From JACVRW01 sp963728155 (GTDB lineage: Bacteria > Actinomycetota > Thermoleophilia > Solirubrobacterales > Thermoleophilaceae): a stretch of 64,000 nucleotides of DNA. The position numbers were made by a program, and so were the translations under genes. This document shows, piece after piece, positions 17,644-25,922 of this stretch (within the stretch, counting starts at the first letter, position 1; the number at the start of each line of letters is the position of its first letter). The stretch covers positions 744,001-808,000 of the forward strand of contig CAVSJF010000006.1 in assembly GCA_963728155.1 (NCBI GenBank). Reading direction: 5' to 3'. The notes below the pieces were generated by a model that saw only the letters and a list, made by a program, of their open reading frames with translations, was not told where the DNA came from and searched no databases.

Positions 17644-18696
17644 TCATGGGCCTCCCGACCGCTGACCTAGCCGGCTGATCAGCACGGCCGAGATGAGGAT
17701 CGTTCCCTGGACCAGGTTGATGACGTAGGTCTCGAGATCGAGCATCGTCAGGCCGGTCTGGATGGTGCCCAGGAAGAGCACGCCCACGATGGTCCCGGGC
17801 ACGTTGAACGCTCCTGGGCGGAACACCGCCGAGCCGAGGAACGCGGCCGCGAAGGCCGGGAGAAGGAACGAGACGCCGGGGTTCGGCGAGTAGGAAGCCG
17901 AGCGCGACGTAATGAGGATGCCGACGATCGCGGCGGTCACGCCGACGATCACGAAGCCGGCGATCCGCAACTCGCGCACGCGAACGCCGGAAAGCCGGGC
18001 AGCCTCCGGGTTGCCGCCGACGGCGTTCATATAGCGGCCGACCTCCGTGCGGTCGAGCAGCACCCAGATCGCCGCCGCGATTGCCGCCGCGATCCAGATC
18101 TGGGTGTTGAGGCCGAGGATCTCCGAGCTGGCGATATTCGCGAAGTCGGGGTCGATGCCCGAGAAGACGGTCTCCTGGTCGGTGAACCCGAACTCGATCC
18201 CCGTGAGGATCGTCCCCATGGCGAGCGTGATGATGAACGACGCGCCGCCCAGCCCGGCGACCAGGAACCCGCTGATCAGCCCGGCGGCGATCCCCATCAA
18301 GAGCACCAGGACCACGGCCAGTCCCCACGGCATCCCGCCCTCGACCATCATGTAGGTGACGGCTCCCGCCGCGAGCCCGATCATGCCCGCGAAGGAGAGA
18401 TCGAAGTCCTGCATCACCAGCACGACGGTGAGGCCGGCCGCGATGATCAGCGCGGGGGCGGCCAGCGTGAGGATCGACTCGAGGTTGTCGGTCGTTGGGA
18501 ATGACTCCGACCGCGCCAGGCTGAAGATGATGATGGTGACCGCGAAAGCGATCAGTAGCCCGTACTTCGAGAGAAGCGAGTTGATGCCGTCGCTGCGGGA
18601 ACGCGGCGGGCCGCCGTTCGGCGACTCCGGGCGAGCCGCCTGGGCCTCCGCCCCCGAGGTGGCGGCTTCCGCTCGAGTCGTCGTCTCGTCAGGCAT
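17644..18696 (-). CDS. CUT2-type sugar ABC importer, permease
   Basis: Membrane permease of the RbsC/BPD_transp_2 family. After a 40-residue hydrophilic N-terminus rich in Ala, Glu and Pro come about ten hydrophobic segments, including YGLLIAFAVTIIIFSLA, PALIIAAGLTVVLVMQDFDLSFA and VPGTIVGVLFLGTIQTGL. The conserved coupling segment AVGGNPEAARLSGV is clear. AGGAGGG precedes ATG 18696. It is transcribed ahead of the binding protein with about 100 bp between them. The 225 bp to the divergent ligase gene hold a palindromic motif listed separately. Confidence 0.86.
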   Translation of the reverse strand: MPDETTTRAEAATSGAEAQAARPESPNGGPPRSRSDGINSLLSKYGLLIAFAVTIIIFSLARSESFPTTDNLESILTLAAPALIIAAGLTVVLVMQDFDLSFAGMIGLAAGAVTYMMVEGGMPWGLAVVLVLLMGIAAGLISGFLVAGLGGASFIITLAMGTILTGIEFGFTDQETVFSGIDPDFANIASSEILGLNTQIWIAAAIAAAIWVLLDRTEVGRYMNAVGGNPEAARLSGVRVRELRIAGFVIVGVTAAIVGILITSRSASYSPNPGVSFLLPAFAAAFLGSAVFRPGAFNVPGTIVGVLFLGTIQTGLTMLDLETYVINLVQGTILISAVLISRLGQRSGGP

Positions 18697-18766
18697 CGCC
18701 CTCCTTCGTTCTAAGGCGCGCGCACGCTCCTCCGTGTCGGGCAGTGTCGTCTGGGCGACCGGGTGC

Positions 18767-18777
18767 CGCTACTAGCG
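18767..18777. promoter_or_regulatory. Palindromic motif upstream of catabolic operon 1
   Basis: CGCTACTAGCG is a perfect 11-bp palindrome in the divergent region between the permease and the operon 1 ligase. Its overlapping 11-mer GCTACTAGCGC (18768-18778) is the exact reverse complement of GCGCTAGTAGC at 48569-48579 ahead of catabolic operon 2. A shared regulator is inferred. The rest of this 225-bp gap shows no other clear signal. Confidence 0.4.
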
Positions 18778-18921
18778 CATCCGCTAATCACCCGCCCTCG
18801 GCGCGAGGGCGTCGCACGACTATCAGTTCCGCCAATACGCCGGGCCTGGCACCCTTAATAGCGTCGGCGCAGCCGGCAGCGGCCGTCGCGTCCCTGTCCA
18901 CCGACGCGAGGAGACACCACC

Positions 18922-20613
18922 ATGCCCCAGCATCCCCGGCCCGACCGATCCGCGCCGCCGCGTATGGCCTCGTACGAGGAGGCGCGCGCAACGTGGAAGG
19001 TCGACGTGCCGGAGCGCTTCAATCCCGTGATCGACATCGTCGAGCGCTGGGCCGAAGAGGCGCCGGACGACCTCGCGCTCGTGTCGCTCGGGCCGCAGGG
19101 CGAGACCGTTGCGGAGCACACTGCCGAAGGGCTCGCGCGCGAGTCGCGCCAGGCGGCACGGGCGCTCCTCGAGCAGGGCGTGGGACCGGGAGACCGGGTC
19201 TTCATCATGCTCGGCCGCGGTCCGGCGTGGTACGCCGCCATGCTCGGGGTGATGCGGATCGGCGCGGTCGCCATGCCCGCCCCCAATCAGCTCACCTCAC
19301 GCGACATCGCCTACCGAATCCGCAGCGCCGAAGCCGTGGCGGCGATCACCGACGAAGTGGGCGCCGAGAAGATCGACGCGATCGAGGACCCCTCCCCGTC
19401 GCTGGTGCATCGCATCGCGTTGAACGGCGCGGCGCGCGACGGCTGGGCCGACTTCGAGGAGATCATGGCAGCCGCCGGCGACGGTGAGACGCCGGAATCG
19501 CCGACCGCGAAGTCCGACCCGATGATCCTCTTCTTCACCAGCGGGACGGTCAGCTATCCCAAGATGGTCCTTCAACCGGCCTCGTACGGACTGGGGCACG
19601 TTACGACCGCGCGCATGTGGCACGACCTCCGGCCCGGCGACCGGCATTGGACGGTCTCCGATACCGGCTGGGCCAAGGCCGCGTGGGGCGGCCTGTTCGG
19701 CCAGTTTCACGAGCGAGCGACGGTCGTGCAGGTCGCTCTGGGCAAGCCGGACGCGAACACGATCCTGTCGATCGTCTCCAGTGCCGGCATCACGTCCTTC
19801 TGCGCGCCGCCGACGCTCTACCGGCTGCTCGTGCAGGCCGACCTCTCCGCCCACGACCTCTCCGCGCTCCGGCACTGCACCAGCGCGGGCGAGCCGCTGA
19901 ACCCGGAGGTCATCCGCGCATGGCGCGAGGGGACCGATGGACTGACCGTTTACGACGGCTATGGGCAGTCGGAGACCTCCGTGCTCGTCGCCAACTACCG
20001 GGCCGTGCCGGTGCGCCCCGGGTCGATGGGCAAGCCGGTGCCCGGATGGACGGTGGACGTGGTCGACGACGACGGCGGGCGGGCGCCCGACGACACGGTC
20101 GGCAACGTCGCCGTGCGGGTCGACGAGCAGCGGCCCGTCGGTCTCTTCGACGGCTACTACCGCGACGACGAGGCCAACGCGCAGGCGTTCCGCGACGGCT
20201 GGTACTACACCGGCGACAAGGCGTGGCGCGACGGCGACGGCTACCTGTGGTTCGAGGGGCGCGACGACGACGTGATCACCTCGTCCGCCTACCGCATCGG
20301 CCCGTTCGAGGTGGAGTCGGCGCTGATCGAGCATGCCGCTGTGGGGGAGGCCGCCGTGGTCGGCAAGGACGATCCGGAGCGCACTCAGATCGTGACCGCG
20401 TTCGTGACGCTGGCGTCCGGGTTCACCGGGAGCGACGAGCTCGCCAAGGACCTGCAGCGGCATTCGCGCGAGCTGACCGCGCCGTACAAGTACCCGCGCG
20501 AGATCCACTTCGTGACCGAGCTTCCGAAGACGGTGAGCGGCAAGATCCGGCGCAGCGAGCTGCGCGAGTGGCTGCGCGAGGGCATCCCGGCCGAAGCCGG
20601 CCGCGTCGGATGA
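18922..20613 (+). CDS. AMP-forming acyl-CoA synthetase, medium-chain type
   Basis: Activates a carboxylic acid to its CoA thioester through an acyl-adenylate. Nucleotide motif FFTSGTVSYPKM (about residue 208), the YDGYGQSET motif, YYTGDKAWRDGDGYLWFEGRDDD and the C-terminal catalytic Lys region LPKTVSGKIRR are all present. The overall pattern is that of medium-chain/xenobiotic acyl-CoA synthetases. AGGAGA precedes ATG 18922. It opens an operon with hydratase, lipocalin-like protein, small helical protein, kinase and LLM oxidoreductase. The acid substrate is not known; the operon suggests a hydroxylated or branched acid. Confidence 0.85.
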   Translation: MPQHPRPDRSAPPRMASYEEARATWKVDVPERFNPVIDIVERWAEEAPDDLALVSLGPQGETVAEHTAEGLARESRQAARALLEQGVGPGDRVFIMLGRGPAWYAAMLGVMRIGAVAMPAPNQLTSRDIAYRIRSAEAVAAITDEVGAEKIDAIEDPSPSLVHRIALNGAARDGWADFEEIMAAAGDGETPESPTAKSDPMILFFTSGTVSYPKMVLQPASYGLGHVTTARMWHDLRPGDRHWTVSDTGWAKAAWGGLFGQFHERATVVQVALGKPDANTILSIVSSAGITSFCAPPTLYRLLVQADLSAHDLSALRHCTSAGEPLNPEVIRAWREGTDGLTVYDGYGQSETSVLVANYRAVPVRPGSMGKPVPGWTVDVVDDDGGRAPDDTVGNVAVRVDEQRPVGLFDGYYRDDEANAQAFRDGWYYTGDKAWRDGDGYLWFEGRDDDVITSSAYRIGPFEVESALIEHAAVGEAAVVGKDDPERTQIVTAFVTLASGFTGSDELAKDLQRHSRELTAPYKYPREIHFVTELPKTVSGKIRRSELREWLREGIPAEAGRVG

Positions 20614-21543
20614 GCGCGGCCGCCGGTCCCGAGTTCACGACGATCAGCTACGAGGTCGCCGATTCGATCGCGACGATCACGCTGGACCGCCCCGACGTGC
20701 TCAACGCGCTCGATCCGGCGATGGAGCGCGAGCTTCTGCAGGTGTGGGACTTCGTGGACGCCGACGACGCGGTACGAGCGGTGGTCGTGACCGGCCGCGG
20801 CCGGGCGTTCTGCGCGGGCGCGGACCTCTCCGATGCGGGAGCGGGATTCGACGTGGTGCGCCGCGCTCAGATGCGGGGCACCGAGGAGGTGCGGCCCGGC
20901 GACATCCCGCGCGACAGCGGCGGGATGATCTCTCTGCGGCTCTTCCGTTGCCTCAAGCCGGTCATCGCCGCGGTCAACGGCGCAGGCGTCGGATTCGGCG
21001 CCACGTTCCCGCTGCCGATGGACGTGCGCCTGGCCTCCGAAAAGGCGCGGTTCGGCTACGTCTTCAGCCAGCGCGGCGTGTGCATGGACGGCGCGGCGAG
21101 CTGGTTCCTGCCGCGTATCGTCGGCATGAGCCGGGCGCTGGAGTGGTCGATGAGCGGGCGCATCTTCGACGCCGCGGAGGCTCTCGACAGCGGACTCGTC
21201 ACATCGGTGCACCCACCCGACGAGCTGCTGCCGGCGGCCTACGAGACCGCACGCCGGATCATCGAGAACAGTGCACCCGTCTCCGTCGCTCTCAACCGCC
21301 AGCTCCTCTGGCAGATGGCGGGCGCGGCGCACCCGATGGATGCCCACCGCCAGGAGTCGATCTACATCGCGCAACGCGGCGCCCTCGGCCGACGCGGACG
21401 AGGGAGCGCGGTCCTTCCTCGAGAAGCGCCCGCCGCGCTTCCCGCTGAAGGTCAGCAGCGACCTGCCGGCGGCGGCGCCGTGGCGCGCCGAGCCGGAGTT
21501 CGAGCGGCGCCGGCGAGGCCCGTCCGACGGTCCGGGCTCATGA
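20610..21543 (+). CDS. Enoyl-CoA hydratase/isomerase-family protein, frameshift near 3' end
   Basis: Crotonase-fold enzyme acting on an enoyl-CoA. The oxyanion-hole segments GRAFCAGADLSD and NGAGVGFGATFPLPMD and the region FSQRGVCMDGAASWFLPRIVG are intact. ATG 20610 overlaps the ligase stop (ATGA). The frame changes near 21380. The correct C-terminus, SADADEGARSFLEKRPPRFP, is read in the next frame and stops at 21543, overlapping the next start by four bases. The acidic residue usually at the first catalytic Glu position is replaced in VFSQRGVCMDG, so isomerase or other crotonase chemistry is possible. Confidence 0.8.
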
Positions 21544-22637
21544 GCGCCCAGACCCCTCGCGACGTGCTCGGCCGCCAGGCGGCGGCGGGGGCGCACGACG
21601 AGGTGCTCGTGGCGTGGGACGACTATCCGGTGCACCAGTCGGCCGACGTGCTGGCCTCGGTCACGCCCAGCCTCCCCGGCTGGGGGGAGCGCTTCTACTT
21701 CAACGCCCTGCGCCCTACGGGCGAGATCGCGCTGATCGTCGGAGCTGGGCTCTACCCGGCGCGCGGCGTGAGCGAGTGCTACTTCTGCCGCCAAGAGAGC
21801 GGGAAGCAGGTCAACGTCCGCACCTGGCAGCCGCTGCCGACCCCCGGCGCCGACGCCGGCGAGGGCGCGTTTTCGATGCGCTGCGACAGCCCGCTGCGGG
21901 AATGGAGCGTGACGGTCGACCATCCGGGCGACCGCTTCTCGGGCCGGTTCTCGGGATCGGTGCCGCCCTTCCTCTATCGCGCCATCGACGTCCCGGCCGA
22001 CGAGCCCGGCGGCCCGTTCGACCTTTTTCGCCACTTCATCGCCGTCGGCAAATGGCAGATCGAGGAGGGATCGGACGTCGACGACGCCGGCGGGCTGATC
22101 GGGGTGCGTGACCGGACGTGGGGCGTCCGAACGCGCCGCCCGCGCCTGCACCTGTGGTCCGTATCCCAACTCGGCGACGGATGCCTCGCGCTCAAGCACC
22201 AGGAGCGCGCCGACGGGTCGGTCATGTTCGCTGAGGCCGCCCTGACGGAGGCCGACGGAAGCGTCCTCCGGCTCGACACCGTGGAGCACGACCTGGTGTT
22301 CGATCCCACCGAGCGCCAGATCGTCCGCGGCCGCCTCGAGTTTGCGTCCGAGCGCGGACCGCTCACGTTCGAGTTCGAGCGCGCGGGCACGGGCATCCGC
22401 CTCGCGGGCGCGGGCTACGACGACAGCCAGGGCGACCGCGGCACCACGAGCGGCGCACAACGCGATGAGTACGACCTCAGCGATCCTGGTGTGACCAAGA
22501 GCACGGGCCGGGGCACGATCGACGCCGGCGTCCGTGCTCAGGTCAGCGGAGCCTGGAGCGCGGAGGGGATCGGCGTGGTCGAGACCGCGATCGCTCGCAA
22601 CCACGTTCGCTACGGCGCCCAGGTGACCCCCGGCTGA
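21540..22637 (+). CDS. Lipocalin-like protein with RDRTWGVR motif (operon 1 copy)
   Basis: A 365-residue soluble protein without signal peptide, mostly beta-strand by its alternating hydrophobic pattern. The central motif RDRTWGVRTRRPRLHLWS matches KDHSWGVRDWYG and RDHSWGPRYWQ in the two proteins at 49.3-51.3 kb. Such proteins resemble the AttH/CrtC (hydroxyneurosporene hydratase-like) two-lipocalin group, some of which hydrate or rearrange hydrophobic molecules. That link is from pattern recognition only. ATG 21540 overlaps the preceding stop. Its position between hydratase and kinase genes suggests binding or conversion of the same hydrophobic substrate. Confidence 0.55.
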   Translation: MSAQTPRDVLGRQAAAGAHDEVLVAWDDYPVHQSADVLASVTPSLPGWGERFYFNALRPTGEIALIVGAGLYPARGVSECYFCRQESGKQVNVRTWQPLPTPGADAGEGAFSMRCDSPLREWSVTVDHPGDRFSGRFSGSVPPFLYRAIDVPADEPGGPFDLFRHFIAVGKWQIEEGSDVDDAGGLIGVRDRTWGVRTRRPRLHLWSVSQLGDGCLALKHQERADGSVMFAEAALTEADGSVLRLDTVEHDLVFDPTERQIVRGRLEFASERGPLTFEFERAGTGIRLAGAGYDDSQGDRGTTSGAQRDEYDLSDPGVTKSTGRGTIDAGVRAQVSGAWSAEGIGVVETAIARNHVRYGAQVTPG

Positions 22638-22648
22638 GGGGGACAGCC

Positions 22649-23086
22649 GTGTTCAACCCCCTGACTCCCGCCGACACGGTGAACGCCATGGGTCGCGCTG
22701 CGCGCGACTCCGCGCGCAGCGACGATCCCGGGGACGGGTTCGTCCGCGCGCAGCTTCTCTCGGTCTACAGCGCCTCTCGGCACCTGGGCGTGGAGCTCGC
22801 CTCGTTCGAGCCCGAGGTCCGCGCCTTCGCACGCGCCGTGGCGAGCGCCACCGGGCAGGCCGGCGAAGACGGCGAGCTCGAGCGCCTGGCGGGCCAGCTC
22901 GCCGAAACCAGCGATCCCCGGGCGGTGGGTGAGCTTGTCTGCGAGCTGCTCGACCGGCTGCGCGAAGACTCTTCCTCGCGCGCGCGCGCGCGAGAGCTGC
23001 ACACGGCGGTGCGCTCGGAGCTCGTCAAGCTCATCGACAGGGAGGTCGAGCTGCTGGCCGACGTGATCGAGGGGCCCGCCCGGTGA
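22649..23086 (+). CDS. Small helical protein (MFNPL family), copy 1, kinase partner candidate
   Basis: An unrecognised 145-residue, almost wholly helical protein. GTG 22649 is read as Met, giving MFNPLTPADTVNAMGRAA, with GAGGGGG upstream. A second copy at 44.9-45.3 kb starts MFNPLRADQM and shares the pattern RSQLLSGL/RAQLLSVY near residue 35 and TDREVEAL/IDREVELL at the end. Both copies sit by APH-type kinases; here the stop overlaps the kinase GTG start by four bases. The arrangement parallels LvaA-LvaB of Pseudomonas levulinate catabolism, where a small helical protein is required by the kinase. Function here is inference. Confidence 0.55.
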   Translation: MFNPLTPADTVNAMGRAARDSARSDDPGDGFVRAQLLSVYSASRHLGVELASFEPEVRAFARAVASATGQAGEDGELERLAGQLAETSDPRAVGELVCELLDRLREDSSSRARARELHTAVRSELVKLIDREVELLADVIEGPAR

Positions 23087-24099
23087 CCGACGAGCGCGCG
23101 GACGCGGCGAGCGCGGCCCTCCGGCAGGCCGGCGAGCTGGGCGCCGACGACCGCATCGTGCGCCTGGAGCAGCTCCTGGGTGGCTGGTCGCGCCACTCGT
23201 TCCTGGCCGAAGCCCGGACGACCGGGGACGCTACCCGCCGCTACGTGGTGCGGGTCAAGCCCCAGGGGGCGCTGCTCGACACCGATCTGGCCCTCGAATA
23301 CCGCGTCCACGAGGCGCTGCAGCAGGAGGACGTCGCGATCCCGCGCGTCTATCACCTGGAGGAGTCCGAGGACAACCCGTTCCGCGGACCGTTCTTCCTC
23401 ATGGAGTACATCGAGGGTGAGGCGCCGAACATGTACAAGGCCCCCGAGCGGGCTTGGCTCGAGGAGGACTGGAACGGGCCCCGGGCCATCGCGCAGGACA
23501 TGCTCGGCAACCTCACGCGTATTCATACGCTCCCGCGCGAGCGCCAGCCGCCGCTCGTTCCCGAGCTGGACTTCGCGGACGTGGTCGCGCGCTGGCGGGC
23601 GGTCTACGAAGAGAAGCGGCTCGTCCGCGATCCGGTGATCGAGGAGTCGTATGAGTGGCTGGCCGAGCAGGCCCCGGCCGAGAGCCGGGAGGGCCTGGTC
23701 CACGGCGACTATCGGGTCGGAAACACGCTCATGGCCGGCGGCCGCGTACGGGGGATCCTCGACTGGGAGCTCTGCTATCGCGGCGACGTCCGCTTCGACC
23801 TGGGCTACCTGGTGCTCGACCGCATGGCGGGCAAGCACCTGCGCACACGCGGCGCCCTGATGGGCGCCTTCGCCGACGAGGGCTGGTTTCTCGAGCGTTA
23901 CGGGGAGTTGACCGGGGCTCCGGTCGACCGCCCATCGCTGGCCCCCTTCGAGATGCTCGCCATCATGATGCTGCTCGCCACCCAGGTGACCGCCGTGTGG
24001 ATGTACAAGCACGGACACACGACCGACTTCCGCATGGCGTGGAGCCGCTTCTCCTTCGCGGGGCTGCGCCAGGACATGGTGAGGTTGATGCAATGGTGA
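23083..24099 (+). CDS. APH-type phosphotransferase (acyl-CoA kinase candidate), copy 1
   Basis: Kinase-like fold of the aminoglycoside phosphotransferase/choline kinase superfamily, in the subgroup linked with acyl-CoA metabolism (LvaA; N-terminal domain of ACAD10/11). The nucleotide-binding Lys lies in VVRVKPQG (Lys59). The catalytic loop is VHGDYRVGN (Asp209, Asn214) and the metal-binding Asp is in ILDWEL (Asp227). GTG 23083 overlaps the small helical protein by four bases, pointing to paired production. The genomic setting (ligase, hydratase, no antibiotic genes) makes a 4-hydroxyacyl-CoA kinase more likely than a resistance enzyme; the substrate is not shown by sequence. Confidence 0.75.
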   Translation: MTDERADAASAALRQAGELGADDRIVRLEQLLGGWSRHSFLAEARTTGDATRRYVVRVKPQGALLDTDLALEYRVHEALQQEDVAIPRVYHLEESEDNPFRGPFFLMEYIEGEAPNMYKAPERAWLEEDWNGPRAIAQDMLGNLTRIHTLPRERQPPLVPELDFADVVARWRAVYEEKRLVRDPVIEESYEWLAEQAPAESREGLVHGDYRVGNTLMAGGRVRGILDWELCYRGDVRFDLGYLVLDRMAGKHLRTRGALMGAFADEGWFLERYGELTGAPVDRPSLAPFEMLAIMMLLATQVTAVWMYKHGHTTDFRMAWSRFSFAGLRQDMVRLMQW

Positions 24100-25124
24100 C
24101 CCCGTCCGCGCCCACCCGAGGGGTCGTGGTCTTCGGCACCTCGCTCGACTCGATGACCCAGACGGCGGCCGCGGCGGACAGCGGCGGCTTCGACTCCGTC
24201 TGGACCTCGGAGCTCTACAACCGCTCGGCCACCGTGACGCTCGCCGCGCTGGCGCCCAAGACGAGGTCGTGCGTCATCGGCTCGGGGATCATGTACGGCG
24301 TGGGGCGCAGCCCGCTGATGCTGGCGGCTGAGGCCCGCGACCTGGACGAGCTGTCTCACGAACGTCTGATCCTCGGCCTGGGCAACGGCACACGGCGGAT
24401 GATCTCCGACTGGCACGGCCTCGACGGCGACGCCCCGGCCGTGCGCATGGAGGAGCTGGTGCCGTTGCTGCGGCGCATCTGGCGCCTCGACGAGGGCCCG
24501 GTCAAGCACGACGGTCGCTTCTACCACCTGAAGATCGCCGCGCTTCCCGGTCTCGCCTCGGAGCCGCCTCGTGACATCCCGATCTACACGGCGGGCGTCA
24601 ACCCCCGGATGATCGAGAGCGCGGGGCGCGTGGCCGACGGCCTGCTGGGCCACACGCTGTTCAGCCCGCGCTACATCGAAGAGGTGGTGCGCCCGGCGAT
24701 CGAACGCGGCGCCCGCCACGCCGGCCGCGACCCCGGCGACGTCGCGCTCGCCACCTACACGCTCGCCTCGGCCCACGAGGACGAGGAGCAGGCGCGGCGC
24801 GAGGCCGCGGCCATGATCGCGTTCTACGGCTCGGTCAAGTCCTACGGCAACCTCTTCGACGTGTGCGGGTTCGGCCGCGAGGCGAAGGCCATGCAGGAGG
24901 CCTTCGCGGCCCAGGACGTCGGCGCCATGGTGGGCGCGGTGTCCGACGCGATGATCGACGAGTACGCCGTGGCGGGCACTCCCGCCCAGGTCAACGAGCA
25001 GCTGCGCCGCTTCGACGGCGTGGCCGACAGCGTCGTGCTCTCACCGCCGAGCTTCCGCGTGACTCCCGAGCGAGTCGCGGAGAACCTCGCCACGCTGGTC
25101 GAGCACTGCTCCCCGCAGCGCTGA
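24093..25124 (+). CDS. LLM-class (F420/flavin-dependent) oxidoreductase, copy 1
   Basis: Luciferase-like TIM-barrel oxidoreductase of the actinobacterial F420-dependent group. Conserved segments are ADSGGFDSVWTSELYNRSATVTLAAL (family region), GVGRSPLMLAAEARDLDELS, LILGLGNGTRRMISDWHGLD, IPIYTAGVNPRMIESAGRVADGLLGH and the tail SVVLSPPSF. ATG 24093 overlaps the kinase stop; GTG 24096 would give a 4-base overlap and is an alternative. A close paralogue is at 45.4-46.4 kb in the second module. Cofactor choice (F420 or FMN) and substrate cannot be settled from sequence alone. Confidence 0.82.
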   Translation: MVTPSAPTRGVVVFGTSLDSMTQTAAAADSGGFDSVWTSELYNRSATVTLAALAPKTRSCVIGSGIMYGVGRSPLMLAAEARDLDELSHERLILGLGNGTRRMISDWHGLDGDAPAVRMEELVPLLRRIWRLDEGPVKHDGRFYHLKIAALPGLASEPPRDIPIYTAGVNPRMIESAGRVADGLLGHTLFSPRYIEEVVRPAIERGARHAGRDPGDVALATYTLASAHEDEEQARREAAAMIAFYGSVKSYGNLFDVCGFGREAKAMQEAFAAQDVGAMVGAVSDAMIDEYAVAGTPAQVNEQLRRFDGVADSVVLSPPSFRVTPERVAENLATLVEHCSPQR

Positions 25125-25127
25125 TGC

Positions 25128-25889
25128 TCAGCGGCCCTGCCAGCGGGGAGCGCGCTTTTCGGCAAACGCGCGCGGCCCCTCCTGGGCGTCCTCGCTGAGG
25201 TACACCGGCTCGTAGAGGCGATCACCCTCCTCGAGCGCCTCCGACCACCCGAGCTCGGCCGACGCGTACACGAGCGCCTTGCCCGCGCGCACGGTGAGCG
25301 GCGCGTTGGCCGCGATGACCTTGGCCATCCGCAGCGCCTCATCGTGGAGCTCGTCCGCCGCCACCACGCGGTTGACCAGCCCCAGCTCGTACGCGCGGCG
25401 CGCATCGAGCGGCTCGCCGGTGAGGAGAAGCTCCATGGCCACACGGGGCGGAATCAGCCACGGCAGCGGCGCCGCCCAGGGCGCGCCGCGCCCCACACGG
25501 ACCTCGGTGATCGCGAACTTCGCGTGCTCCGCCGCGATGCACAGGTCGACCATCTGCGCCAGCAGAAAGCCCCCGGCGAAGGCGACCCCGTTGACCGCGG
25601 CGATCACGGGCTTGTCGACCTGCAGCGTGCGCTGTAGGTAGGGCAGGAAGTCCGGCGGCGGAACCTTCATCTCGGCTCCGGCCATCTCCTTGAGGTCGCC
25701 GCCCGCGCAGAACGCCTTCTCACCGGTACCGGTGAGGATCAGCACGGCGGCGCTGTCGTCCTCGGCGAAGCGCCTGAAGCCCGACCACAGGCCGTCGCGG
25801 ACGGCCTTGTTCAGCGCGTTGCGCGCCTCGGGCCGGTTGATCGTCAGCCAGGCGACCTGGTCGGCCACCTCGTACGTGATCTCGTCCAT
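25128..25889 (-). CDS. Enoyl-CoA hydratase (AtuE/LiuC-like position)
   Basis: Crotonase-family enzyme of 253 residues. Oxyanion-hole motifs KAFCAGGDLKEM and NGVAFAGGFLLAQMVDLCIA are present, as is the TEVRVGRGAPWAAPLPWL region. It is the last gene of the leftward AtuA-carboxylase operon and so may hydrate the glutaconyl-CoA-type product of the carboxylase. It converges on the LLM gene with only three bases between stops. The usual catalytic Glu pair is not obvious at the second site (GRGAPWAA), so the precise reaction is uncertain. Confidence 0.82.
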   Translation of the reverse strand: MDEITYEVADQVAWLTINRPEARNALNKAVRDGLWSGFRRFAEDDSAAVLILTGTGEKAFCAGGDLKEMAGAEMKVPPPDFLPYLQRTLQVDKPVIAAVNGVAFAGGFLLAQMVDLCIAAEHAKFAITEVRVGRGAPWAAPLPWLIPPRVAMELLLTGEPLDARRAYELGLVNRVVAADELHDEALRMAKVIAANAPLTVRAGKALVYASAELGWSEALEEGDRLYEPVYLSEDAQEGPRAFAEKRAPRWQGR

Positions 25890-25922
25890 CCTCGCGTCCT
25901 CTCGTGTCGTGCGATGCCTTGG

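Noticed and set aside
23083..24099. Aminoglycoside resistance kinase
   Set aside because: Fold and catalytic loop match the superfamily, but the subgroup pattern and beta-oxidation neighbours fit acyl-CoA metabolism kinases; no resistance or mobile genes are nearby.
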